From the NCBI GenBank assembly GCA_001939145.1, contig LSRX01001547.1:1-64000 (forward strand): 64,000 nt of DNA, given 5' to 3'. The stretch's first letter is position 1. Each line of letters opens with the position of its first letter. Both the position numbers and the translations under genes were made by a program. This document shows positions 40,586 through 49,188 of this stretch, one piece after another. The stretch is from Symbiodinium microadriaticum. Taxonomy: Eukaryota; Sar; Dinophyceae; Suessiales; Symbiodiniaceae. The notes beneath the pieces are model-generated. The model made no database searches, had not been told where the DNA came from, and was given only the letters and a program-made list of their open reading frames with translations.

Positions 40586-40658
40586 GTTCCCAGCCGGAGG
40601 CTAAGCGTCCAGCTGTCGTAGGTCCCTGGATCTTCACAAGCTCGGATGCCTCCTCGGA

Positions 40659-40671
40659 GGCTCCGCTACCA
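40659..40671 (-). promoter_or_regulatory. Primer-binding site, initiator tRNA-Met-like
   Basis: Directly after the 5' LTR the sense strand reads TGGTAGCGGAGCC. It starts with the TGG complementary to tRNA CCA and matches the initiator tRNA-Met type site of copia elements (TGGTATCAGAGCC) at 11 of 13 positions. The host tRNA was not available to confirm pairing. Confidence 0.75.
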
Positions 40672-40868
40672 TGCACGCCCCAAAAGGAGTGCAGGCAGCT
40701 TCAATGCTCAATCAGGATCGTATCAGAAGTAACACCAATGAGGAGCGAGTAGGCACGGCGCAAGCGGTGCATGCGATGCTCCCTTTTACACGGCAACCCC
40801 TGCCTGTGATCCAAAGCTTTGCAGACCATTCTGCGTCGAGAAGCATACGAGTGATTCAATCACTTGCA
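40672..40868 (-). repeat. 5' LTR, 197 bp
   Basis: Same length and ends as the 3' LTR, 196 of 197 bases identical. It should hold the promoter; I see no canonical TATA box, which would fit dinoflagellate genes, but this is not proof. Confidence 0.97.
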
Positions 40869-40873
40869 AACCC
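40869..40873. repeat. Target-site duplication (AACCC), 5' LTR side
   Basis: Partner of 32291-32295. Telomere-like sequence continues beyond it to about 40920, so the element split a telomere-like tract. Confidence 0.85.
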
Positions 40874-41020
40874 TATACCCTCAACCCTAGACCCTAAGCC
40901 CTAAACCCGAAACCCTAACCCCAAAACAGAACCCACAAAGCCCCGCCTCTGTAAGGGGAGGCTCCCACGCCAAGCGCAGAGCTGGAGCCTCTTGACACTC
41001 CATCTGCGAGCTTCCCACAG
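40874..41020 (-). repeat. Remainder of the telomere-like tract split by the retrotransposon
   Basis: CCCTATACCCTCAACCCTAG and CCCTAAGCCCTAAACCCG units to about 40924, continuous in type with 32269-32295 on the other side of the element. The rest is GC-rich and unassigned. Confidence 0.8.
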
Positions 41021-41116
41021 AGCCCAATACCCCTTAATTGAGGAATATACCTTAAATAATAGGGGCCATAAATTTTATGATTTAAGGTATATTCCTTAAT
41101 TAAGGGGTACTGGGCT
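41021..41116. repeat. Hairpin family J (single, near-perfect)
   Basis: Arms of 37 bp at 41021-41057 and 41080-41116 (AGCCCAATACCCCTTAATTG inward) differ at two positions. The loop is 22 bp. CTGCGAGCTTC occurs just outside on both sides (41004 and 41120 regions), a possible longer direct repeat around the insertion. Confidence 0.85.
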
Positions 41117-41136
41117 CTCTGCGAGCTTCTTATCAC

Positions 41137-41291
41137 TACATAGTAGTTCCTTTTGGGGCTTGTATTTAGGATCCTAAAAGGTCCTACCTTTGCCCAACCC
41201 AAAGGCATTAGCAGTTCCTTTTTGGGGGGGTTACCTTATAGGATCCCAAGTATAAGTCACGAAAAGGAACTACTATGCAGCCTTATGGGTA
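41137..41291. repeat. Hairpin family A, copy 6 (rearranged)
   Basis: Contains two left-type arms: TAGTAGTTCCTTTTGGGGCT at 41140 and TTAGCAGTTCCTTTTTGG at 41208. One right arm, AAAAGGAACTACTATGCAGC with CTTATGGGTA, closes it. The middle (about 41179-41250) is the inverse of the end and outside flank of the copy at 30467, so it looks recombined or nested. Confidence 0.75.
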
Positions 41292-41766
41292 GGGCTACTT
41301 CAGTGTTCCTGTGAGGGTTCCCTTTGTTCCCTTTGAGGCCTTGGAAGGGCTCTGTAAAGTAGGCGCCCTAAAAATTAGAACAACCTTTCGGGACATGTTA
41401 CGGCTTAACATGCTTTACGCATAGAAGGAGCCGCCCTCCAGGAATGAATCATATGGGTTAAAAAAACTCGGGGTTTTGGCCTGGCAAAACAGCCTCCTTA
41501 CTTCTACAGCAGTCGTCCAGGCAGCCGGAACACATGTACCCCGAACAAGAATGACTCGGGGGAGGAAAAAACAGAGTACTTCCGGTACCCTCTCTTTCCA
41601 TAGGGGTAGGTGAGGTCCGAAAGGTCAAAAAACGAGGGTAGATGGAGGATCTAGATACACTCCCGTGTTTAAGGCGGTTTTGGGGAGCTTAAGCTTGGTT
41701 GGAGACGAGGTTTGCATGCTCAGTTCTTGATATTCCTGTCTCCGCCAGGTGAAGCAAGGGAGCTCC
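41292..41766. other. Stretch without recognisable gene
   Basis: Nothing repetitive or protein-like beyond short AT-rich words. Confidence 0.5.
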
Positions 41767-41874
41767 TACTGTTGATGGTATAAATCCTTAGCATTACCTG
41801 AAGGACTCTAAACTATGGAAATTATGTGTATACTCCTTATTGTGGGTACTGCAGGATTTCTATCATCAACCGTA
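41767..41874. repeat. Hairpin family C, copy 4
   Basis: TA-bounded; CTGTTGATGGTATAAATCC and GGATTTCTATCATCAACCG. The core reads GGAAATTATGTGTATACTCC. Confidence 0.85.
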
Positions 41875-42530
41875 CTAGCGGGGGGAGCTCCGACAAGGCG
41901 CAGGTTGGGGCTTCGGACGGCTTCGGCTCGAGGAGGCAGGGCTTGGGCAGTTTTTTTTTTACTTCAAGGTACTGTTGTGGGACCTAGAGCATTTTCCGAC
42001 GTCGATGGCACCAACGAAGTGAAAACCAATAAAGACTGTAGGAATCTGTAGGATTTAGGGCTAAGACAAACCATGACACCCAGCACCGTCAAAGCCTCAC
42101 GCTCCAAGCTTCTAAACTCTTCAGTTCAGAGCCCCCTATGAACCCTAAACCCCTCCCTAAATCCCTAAATCCCTAAACCTCTAAACCCTAAACCCTACAC
42201 CCTAGCCTTGAGCCATACCATACCTCAAGTTGAACAACGAGGCCTGAAACAAGCGCGTGGGTTTTCCTTCGTCGCTTCTGTCCACGGGTTCCTACCAAGA
42301 GTACGGTTTAGGGTTTAGGGCTTTGGGTTGGGCACTACTAACAAGGCGTGATAACCTCTTCGATTGTAGGTTCATAGGGGCTACATGTATCCCGGCATAG
42401 CCCTTCCAAAGGCCTTGTGAAACCCGAACAACAAAACTGTCAAGACTTGTGATACGCAAACACTTCCTTTGCAATATTCGAAGCTCCATAAGTAAAAAGT
42501 GTGTACAAGCTCTGGCTATTGTAGTTCCGA
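41875..42530. other. Stretch without gene; telomere-like run
   Basis: CCCTAAACCC and CCCTAAATCC units at 42131-42205; two TTTAGGG at 42306-42322. Frames at 41815-42051 start inside the hairpin and are not credible. Confidence 0.5.
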
Positions 42531-42659
42531 GGGTCCATACATACTACCATCATGGAACTTGGCCCCAAAACACCATCCTTGTCATGGGGATGGAATTCCA
42601 AACACACATCTTAACTCTGGGACCTAGTTCCAAAAGAGTAGTACGTACTTATGGACCCC
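42531..42659. repeat. Hairpin family M (single, long arms)
   Basis: Left arm GGGTCCATACATACTACCAT with ATGGAACTTGGCCCC, right arm GGGACCTAGTTCCAAAAGAG with TAGTACGTACTTATGGACCC. Pairing extends over about 36 bp with small mismatches. The core TGTCATGGGGATGGAATTCC is also partly palindromic. Confidence 0.8.
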
Positions 42660-42744
42660 CTTTGTAGTCAAGCTTGGGAGCAGCCATCGTGTTGATGGCT
42701 GAGCGCCCTCGCAAGTGTGGACAATTTCAGACCAAGGCCTTTGG

Positions 42745-42908
42745 TACGGTTTATGATATGGGTTGTTCTCTAAATTGGGGTCCCTGTTTAGGTCCCCCAA
42801 ATTGAACGGCTCCCATATAAAAAGGACCCTAAAAGGGGACCCTAATTCACCAAAATTCTCATAATTTAAGGTCCTTAAGGTAATGCAGGATTTATATCAG
42901 CAACCGTA
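42745..42908. repeat. Hairpin family C, copy 5, split by a family B insertion
   Basis: The outer ends are CGGTTTATGATA and GGATTTATATCAGCAACCG, each bounded by TA. Between TGATA and the C core lies a family B body (see 42756-42847). Confidence 0.8.
42756..42847. repeat. Hairpin family B, copy 8, nested in family C
   Basis: ATGGGTTGTTCTCTAAATTG on the left and GGGGACCCTAATT on the right, with GAACGGCTCCCATATAAAAA as the degraded inner motif. It sits just after the TGATA of the host hairpin, that is, at a TA. Confidence 0.75.
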
Positions 42909-43185
42909 GTGCGGCTCTTTTTGTGGCTTGGTGTTCAAGTACTGTACCCAAACAGAGTGAAAGCCACTGGAATCACTGGGTTTGGCTAAAGGATTTAGGG
43001 ATGCAGAGCTTCTTGGTCCTTAGTTTCCGTATGGTACGGCTTAGGGCTTAGGGTTTATAGGGCTTATGCTATAAAAAAAAGGGGCTTCACTGCAAAGCTG
43101 CGGGGGTAGATTTCGAGTGCATGGCAGGTCTGAAACTCTCCCGTCTCTGCAGGGGGCTCCTGTGTTTCACAGGGGGCACCAGGCC
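42909..43185. other. Unassigned, short telomere-like words
   Basis: TTAGGGCTTAGGGTTTATAG at 43040-43062; an A-rich run at 43073. No gene seen. Confidence 0.5.
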
Positions 43186-43348
43186 TAGGCTCCCCAGTAA
43201 CTCTTTAAAAAAATAAGGGTACCCTATTTCCTAACATTCGGCTTTCATTTAAGGAATCAGGGTACCCTTTCTCCTAATATTCCGCTTTCATTTAAGGAGA
43301 CCCCCCATTATATAAAAAGGGAAAGAGGGGTACCACTGGGGAACCTAG
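43186..43348. repeat. Hairpin family I, copy 1 with internal duplication
   Basis: Ends CTAGGCTCCCCAGTAACTC and GGTACCACTGGGGAACCTAG are inverted. The internal segment CATTCGGCTTTCATTTAAGG is present twice in diverged form (about 43238 and 43281). Confidence 0.8.
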
Positions 43349-43468
43349 AAGCAGAAGAGCAATAGACGCTACTCCCTGATACAACCAGATTCTCCGGTCC
43401 CTTTTCAGGGGGCAAAAAAAACCCAAAAAAGGGAGGGCTATTGAGGGGTGCAAGGAATCATGCTCTTA

Positions 43469-43586
43469 TGCGGGCCTTATAGCATTTTAGCAATTTAGAA
43501 CAGGGTTTTCGGGGGTAGCTGCGGTATCAACGTAGGAAGGGACCCTAAGACGCAGGCATCGGTAATTATATCAGGCTTCTATATTA
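43469..43586. repeat. Hairpin family D, copy 5 (diverged)
   Basis: CGGGCCTTATAGCATTTTAG, AATTTAGAACAGGGTTTTCG and ATCGGTAATTATATCAGG are the recognisable parts; the core is replaced by GC-richer sequence. Confidence 0.55.
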
Positions 43587-43592
43587 CCTTCT

Positions 43593-43685
43593 TACCCTAA
43601 GGCTCTAAGGACTCACATTTTAAGGCTTTTGGGCCCGAAGACCATACTATGTAAGGCTTTTGGGCTATTTTGAGCCTTAGGGTTA
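43593..43685. repeat. Hairpin family K, copy 2 (complete)
   Basis: Arms TACCCTAAGGCTCTAA and TTGAGCCTTAGGGTTA. Two internal TAAGGCTTTTGGGC words lie in direct orientation. Confidence 0.8.
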
Positions 43686-44509
43686 GTGTGCCTTGCTACC
43701 TCGGGCCCCAGCTTTCACGAGGACCTAAGCATTCTCACTTGACCGTCGCGAGAGGAAGGGCGACAGACCTCGACCTCGCTCTTTCGACACTTCGAGCGTT
43801 GCTAGCAACCAGGACCCTCCAAGTACCTTCAAATAGGGGTATGTCGCCCCAAATTCGGGGTATTCAGGGTCGAATGGAGGGTAGATGCAGCGTCTAGGAA
43901 ATGAGGGGCTTCGGATTCAGGGTTCAACTTCCGGGAGCTCGGGGCTTCTACGAGTACTGGGCGTCAGCTCACTGATTTCTCCGGAGGAGTCCCTTCCAGC
44001 TGCCCTGCTGCGAGCCCCTGTATGTACGCAGCTCCCTGAAAAGCAAGGTCCTAAACCCAAAGCCTCCGTAACCCTAGACCCGAGTTTTTGTTGTATTATT
44101 TGGAACCCTGATTCGGGCATTGTGTAAGGACCACTGGTCTTGACAGCAGAAGGCAACCGTGGGGGTAGGAAGAGGAGGTAGGGCGCAGGAGTCCACATGA
44201 GTCTACATGATGACACCCGGCTCTAGATAGTTATGGACCTGAAGACGATGATGCTGGTATGGGACTGTTGGATGTTTCAACAATTCCCGAATCCAGTTGA
44301 CTGGTGATTCCAAGGACTTCCCTATGGCGGTACTTGATTGCAAAAGTGACGGTTTATAGGGCTTAGGGCCTAAACCCTAACCCTAACCCCTAAACCCTAA
44401 ACCCTAGTGCACAAAATCATCCGAGGTGCATCTGTACTGTATGTGCAACCGCTGGCACCAGGAAGCCGAGGGTCACTAGAGGACCAAAAAGTAAGTCGTG
44501 CTTGTGGCC
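43686..44509. other. Stretch without recognisable gene
   Basis: Telomere-like CCCTAACCCTAACCCC at 44367-44406. Frames of 75-99 codons at 43670-44216 overlap on opposite strands and match nothing. Confidence 0.4.
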
Positions 44510-44608
44510 ATTTGGGGGTTTCCGAAAATAGGGGCCCCTAATACAGTACCCTAAATCGTAGGATCCTGATTATAAGGAACCCAAAATAAGGTACCCCTAT
44601 GTTGGGAA
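44510..44608. repeat. Hairpin family H, copy 2
   Basis: TTTGGGGGTTTCCGAAAATA and CCCCTATGTTGGGAAAG at the ends; core GGATCCTGATTATAAGGAAC. Relative to copy 1 the core is in the opposite orientation. Confidence 0.65.
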
Positions 44609-44817
44609 AGTCTCATGTTACCAAGACATTCTACATCCCTCACCCCCCTCTCAGATTTGGGGTTTACAAAGTTGCCTGATCACCAGGAACACCGGAAAAC
44701 TCCGAGCTGGCGTGCCCGAGGCCATTTTCCGTGTCTACCCTTTCGGGAACACCGCACTAAGTGGGCCCCTTATTGGGGGTCTTGGAGTCGATGATACTTC
44801 AACCCAATAGACTATAG

Positions 44818-44923
44818 CACGGTTGACGATATAAATCCTGCATTACCCATCATCAGGAATGTTACCATAATTCCCGTAGTTTAGGATCCTTAAGGTCATG
44901 CAGGATTTATATCATCAACAGTA
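44818..44923. repeat. Hairpin family C, copy 6
   Basis: CACGGTTGACGATATAAATC and GATTTATATCATCAACAGTA. The core has CAGGAATGTTACCATAATTC. Confidence 0.85.
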
Positions 44924-45079
44924 TTACTATAACATCTGGCCTAGTGCCCGACTTCTGCACCTCAAACGCCCAAAACCCAAAACCCAAACCCCAAACCCAA
45001 AACCTGAATCTAAATCCCGAGCGCGCAGCCTGCCGACACGCGCCGTGGTGAGAAAATGCTGCTTCCTGCAGGCACCTAG

Positions 45080-45211
45080 GCGGTTTAGGGTTTGGGGGTT
45101 TATGGTTGTTTAGGGTTTAGGGGTTTAGGGGTTAGGGGTTTAGGGTTTAGGGTTTAGGGGTTTAGGGTTTAGGGGCTTCGGGTTTAGGGTTTAGGGGTTT
45201 AGGGTTTAGGC
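45080..45211 (+). repeat. Telomere-like tract (TTTAGGG/TTTAGGGG)
   Basis: Long tract alternating 7- and 8-base units, with one TTTATGGTTG break near its start. Confidence 0.95.
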
Positions 45212-45317
45212 AGCGCGACAGTTTCGAGTCTAGCATTGTGGCTCTGTGGGCCCTGATCAAGACATACCCTTCGCCCCAAGGGGTTTCTGTTGTTCGCTCC
45301 CTTGACATCGGAGAGCC

Positions 45318-45392
45318 TCAACCCTAAACCCTAAACCCTAAGAGGCTTTTTTTGATCAAGGAACCCTAAACCCTGAACCCTAAACCCTAAAC
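45318..45392 (-). repeat. Telomere-like tract with unique spacer
   Basis: Two CCCTAAA blocks separated by AGAGGCTTTTTTTGATCAAGG. A similar spacer (GAGACTTTCTTTTTGATCAAGG, split) follows the second block, so unit plus spacer were duplicated together (about 45318-45362 and 45363-45418). Confidence 0.9.
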
Positions 45393-45822
45393 TCGGAGAC
45401 TTTCTTTTTGATCAAGGACTGCGCTACTGGCGTCGGTGATGCTGGCAGGGAATGTAGATATCAGGGCCGGAGTCGGGGCGGCAGCAGACTGGAGGTGGGG
45501 TAGCATAGGGGCCTGAATAAGCAGCCGTGAGATACAGTTCATAGTATATCTGTTCAGGGCTGCTACAGGAACACTAATGCCGGGCACGATATGAGGTACG
45601 ACTACGACTTGTCTTTGATCCATTGCGACCCCTCCATCTTAATGAAGAATTCTCGTTCTGGTCGGGCTAGACCATGTTCTTTGCCCGGACTCTTGGAAGA
45701 GCACGGAAAGACAGGTTTAGGGTTTCAAGCTTTACTTGCTGCAATCCCTCTCACAAGGGCCTCTATTCGGATCCTTCTGCTTCGGTGCGCTCTTGGACAA
45801 CTTTCTAAACCTCCTTCGGAAC
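45393..45822. other. Stretch without recognisable gene
   Basis: Frames at 45387-45908 run into telomere-like repeat; none has a motif. Confidence 0.45.
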
Positions 45823-45948
45823 TCGAAACCCTAAACCCTACGAGCCCTACAAACCCAAAACCCCAAAACCCCAAAACCCTAACACCCTATAAACCCTATA
45901 AACCCTAAACCCTATAAACCCTATAAGCCCTATAAACCCTAGTAAGGT
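45823..45948 (-). repeat. Telomere-like tract with CCCTATAAA units
   Basis: CCCTAAA changes to nine-base CCCTATAAA units, which are then repeated at least five times. Confidence 0.95.
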
Positions 45949-46071
45949 AGGTTTCTTCAAGGTTGCAAACCCAAACCCCAAAAAAGCGGTCGCGGCAGAG
46001 GCACGGCTCGGTAGCGATGCTGCTTGGCAACGAGGTTGGTCATGTGCCTTTGTCTCTATCGACTTGGGGTT

Positions 46072-46175
46072 TTTTAGGGTTGAGGGTTTAGGGTTTAGGG
46101 TTGAGGGTTTAGGGTTGAGGGTTTAGGGTCTATCGATTTGGGGTTTAGGGTTGAGGGTTTAGGGTCTATCGATTT
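46072..46175 (+). repeat. Telomere-like tract, TTGAGGG/TTTAGGG alternation
   Basis: Alternating TTGAGGG and TTTAGGG units interrupted twice by TCTATCGATTTG(GGG). The interruption is copied with the repeat. Confidence 0.9.
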
Positions 46176-46422
46176 GAAGATTCTGATGAATGCTGAGGAG
46201 TGCTCATGAATGTATAGCGTTTCGGTCGACACTTTCGCACTCCTATTCAATGAAACACATGAAGCTGAGAAGCACGGCTTACACCATGGTCATTAAACTT
46301 ATAAACAACGCACTTAACATGACCAACAGGGTCGCTTCCTCAATTGGCGCGACGTGGTGTTGACTGCGAGGCAGCTCATCCAGGAGTTTCCGAAAAAAAA
46401 GGAGAGCGGAAACTCCCTGCAT
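46176..46422. other. Unassigned stretch
   Basis: No repeat or coding feature recognised; an A-run at 46394-46401 only. Confidence 0.45.
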
Positions 46423-46641
46423 TTACATCGACCCCATGTTGTTCCAAAAAAGCAAGGATTCTAACCACTCCCCCACGTCCCATTTCAGACCATAAGGGGG
46501 TGGTGATCTAACAACAAGCTCTTGGCTTTGAGAGGTGTCGAGAGGCAAGAACTCGCGGAAACTGATGGAGCCACTTGAGTCGAGGTCCTGCCAGAGACTC
46601 CGCAAAAGACATAAGAATAACAACAACAATAACAACGCCAA
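46423..46641 (-). CDS. Probable exon encoding an EF-hand loop (partial gene)
   Basis: A minus-strand frame of 72 codons contains LWQDLDSSGSISFREFL. This is a complete EF-hand calcium-binding loop: Asp, Asp, Ser, Ser and Glu at positions 1, 3, 5, 9 and 12, Gly at 6, Ile at 8. EF-hands are abundant in dinoflagellate channels and kinases, but the parent protein cannot be named. The Leu-rich start of the frame comes from an AAC/AAT-rich tract and is probably intron, so the true exon likely begins just before SLWQDL. No second EF-hand or other exon was recognised within about 1 kb. It could be a pseudogene fragment. Confidence 0.4.
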   Translation of the reverse strand: MALLLLLLFLCLLRSLWQDLDSSGSISFREFLPLDTSQSQELVVRSPPPYGLKWDVGEWLESLLFWNNMGSM

Positions 46642-46918
46642 TAGTGCTTGGGTTTAGGGTTTAGGGTTGCGGGCCGGTTTAGGGTTTATAATAATGAGAA
46701 TAATGATCGTAACAATGTGACCCATCAACCGAAAGGGCTCGCCAAAATCAGGAGTTGGATAAAGGGATCCTACACCCCCCAAGTAGACGCGAGGTCACGG
46801 GAATTGCAAGCGAAATAGAATGATCGTGTTCTCGCATGTAGCGATACGAACGAGGAAAAGAAAACAAGCTGGACGGGTTTCAATAACCTGCTAATCCTGA
46901 ATTACACCACACGCCAAC
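46642..46918. other. Unassigned stretch
   Basis: TTTAGGG pair at 46650-46667 and an AATAATGAGAATAATGATCG low-complexity patch. No gene seen. Confidence 0.5.
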
Positions 46919-47030
46919 CGGTGTGTGTGTGTGTGTGTGGGGGGGTATAGGTATATTTGCATACGTATATATATATATATATATGTGTGTGTGTATATGT
47001 ATATGTATATATATATATAATGTATACGTA
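46919..47030. repeat. (TG)n and (TA)n microsatellite cluster
   Basis: (TG)n with a G-run, then TATA/TGTG and TATGTATATG mixtures. Confidence 0.95.
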
Positions 47031-47051
47031 TATGTGTCTGTTCGGAAGTCA

Positions 47052-47090
47052 TAGTCATCGTACAGACACATTCTGTCTGTATGATGACTA
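47052..47090. repeat. Compact inverted repeat, 17-bp arms, 5-nt loop
   Basis: TAGTCATCGTACAGACA and TGTCTGTATGATGACTA pair with one mismatch. It is much shorter than the foldback families and resembles a structured RNA stem, but nothing else supports an RNA gene or terminator. Confidence 0.8.
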
Positions 47091-47723
47091 ATACACGGCT
47101 TCAATATTCCAAAACGGCCTCTAGATTTGACTTCTGTCCTTGGCGTGGAACCTCGAGGCATGGAACTCAATAACTAGGCACTTCATGCCGGAGCGTGCGA
47201 CTTCACATGACACACGGCTACACTCCAACAATCCCAACGTTACTCAGGGTTTAGGGTTTAGAGGGGTTGAGGAGCACCCAAAAATATAGAGATCCCTTGC
47301 AATGCAATGGAAAAATGCTGTGTAAGCTCTAACACTCTGAAAGAGAGACTAAACTCCACCAAAAAAACCTTTGACAAACAAACTAACCTGTAAACCTACT
47401 AACGCAAACTTTAGGCATTGTAAGCTGCTTACTCTGCAAGCCATTATAGCACCCTTTTCAAACCCTATACCTCTTATAGACCTGTCCAAAGACAAAAGCC
47501 CTTGCAAAAGCCCTCTGGCTAAACCAGCCCCCCTGAAGAAACTCCAAACCGTAAGCCGAGGAAGGCCTTGTCAACCCCACCCCCCCTGATCATGCCGTTA
47601 GTTAGTTGCTGAGTTCGTAAGCCGATTCATTTGCCTCCAGAAAGTGTACACTTTCAGCTCCGAACGGGAGACCATGATCCCAAAAAAAGAATCGAGTGCA
47701 CTCAGCCACTAAGCCCCTCATCC
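47091..47723. other. Stretch without recognisable gene
   Basis: Two TTTAGGG units near 47247. The 72-codon plus frame at 47371-47589 is Lys/Pro-rich with no motif. Confidence 0.45.
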
Positions 47724-47852
47724 ACCCTAAACCCTAAACCCTCACCGGCCCTAACGCCGAAAGGCCCGCATCAACCCCCCACCCCCCCCTAAACCCTAAA
47801 CCCTAAACCCGAAACCCTAAACCCTAAACCCTCAACCCTAAACCCTAAACCC
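47724..47852 (-). repeat. Telomere-like tract with C-runs
   Basis: CCCTAAA blocks separated by long C homopolymers (about 47778-47788 and 47850-47860). Confidence 0.95.
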
Positions 47853-49012
47853 CCCCCCCCTATCATCAAAGCCCCTGGAGGCGGTCCAACGTCTCGAAGA
47901 ACCTCCGCAGCTCCTCGAAAGGAAGGCCTCGATTGGCCGCTGGCTTGGGAAAAAAAAAGGGGGGTTTAAGGCGGTTCTTTGCTAAGGAACCCGGTAAAAA
48001 AATTCTTTAAGGAGTCCTTAAAGGAATTCCCTAAAGATCCTCCCTTAAGGGCTCTATGGGGATTCGTTGGGGGCTTTGGCGTTTAGGGTGCAGGGTATTC
48101 CGGGCTTGGGTTCAGGGGTTTCCATGGCGTTAAGATGTCGGTTCAGGGCTTCGGCGTTTCGGGCTCAGGGCTGGGGGGCTTCTGGGGCCTTGTGCGTTTC
48201 TGGCAGGGAGTTTCAGGATTTCTTTGTTTGACGCTGCAGGCTTTTGCTGTCTAGGTTAGCTAGGCTAGCCGATTCTTATTTTGCTTGCACAACCCTAAAC
48301 CCTAAACCCCTACACCCTAAAACATTGTACATGTTGTTGGGACTTACATTTGTAGGAAAGGTCTATTCACGGGGCCTGATCAAGATTCAACGAAACGGAC
48401 TCTTTCGAAGGGGGCCTCCCTCTATTCCTGGATTGTCGACCTAAGCCTAAACCTGCTTTTGATGTCATGATTTAGGGTTTAGGGCTTTAGGGTTTATTGC
48501 GTTAGGGTTTAGGGCTTAATGGATGTGCAGAGCAGACAATGCGAAGTCGCTTCCCTCCAGAGGGTCGGTGTACGTGTATATAAAACTCTTCGGCCTTAAG
48601 CCCAGCAGCGCCTAAAACAGGAAACCTTGGGCAGTACCTGCTATGTGGACACACATGGAACCTAGAAAACCCCAAAGCCCCATAAACCCCTGTACTTCCT
48701 AAACCCTAATTATGGGTAACGTGGAGACCCGCAGGTGTCGGGGGTGTCGCCTCTTCCGGCGCTCAGGTGGGAATCCATTCTGATAAAATGGGGCCCTCAG
48801 AGTTAAACTTTGAAGTTTTTAGGGCTTTTAGGTGGCTCTCCGAGAATGAAAACAAGGCTTTGAGCTGGAATCGTCGTACTGAGCATTGTTCATTCAAGCT
48901 TCTATATTTCGGGTGGTGCGGTGTTCGTAGTACCTCTGCCTCAAACCGACAGTTGCTATGAGCTTCTGGAGCCCTCTAAACCCCAAGCCCCTACACACCC
49001 AAGAAGGCACTA
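47853..49012. other. Stretch without recognisable gene
   Basis: Small palindromic words at 47970-48050 (AAGGAGTCCTTAAAGGAATT). Telomere-like units at 48290-48320 and 48472-48520. Frames at 48244 and 48767 are featureless. Confidence 0.45.
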
Positions 49013-49097
49013 CAGGAGCCTTAATAAATAGAACAAAGTTTTATTGGTGTATGTTCTGCTATAAGTATAATAAGGAACCCGAAAATTGGTAGTACCT
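49013..49097. repeat. Hairpin family D, copy 6 (right arm decayed)
   Basis: AGGAGCCTTAATAAATAGAA and TAAGTATAATAAGGAACCCG, then AAAATTGGTAGTACC in place of the usual right arm. Confidence 0.65.
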
Positions 49098-49188
49098 AAT
49101 CCCTAAACCCTATATAACCCCTAAGCCCAATCCCTAACCCCCAAACCCTAAACCCTAAACCCCTAAACCCTAAACCCTAAGCCCTATC
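49098..49188 (-). repeat. Telomere-like tract
   Basis: CCCTAAA and CCCCTAAG units starting directly at the decayed end of the D hairpin. Confidence 0.95.

Larger units (their letters stand above)
32296..40868 (-). mobile_element. Full-length Ty1/copia-type LTR retrotransposon with accessory enzyme-like modules
   Basis: An 8573-bp element read on the minus strand. Order in sense direction: 5' LTR, primer-binding site, gag-zinc knuckle-protease, TAG, linker, SAP/FGK segment, methyltransferase-like segment, Cys-rich segment, dioxygenase-like segment, integrase, reverse transcriptase, RNase H, polypurine tract, 3' LTR. Integrase before reverse transcriptase defines the copia (Pseudoviridae) order. 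LTRs are TG...CA and flanked by AACCC on both sides. One LTR mismatch and long open frames indicate a recent insertion. The accessory block between protease and integrase is unusual for copia elements of plants, animals and fungi; similar modules are, to my knowledge, seen in dinoflagellate elements. Confidence 0.97.
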
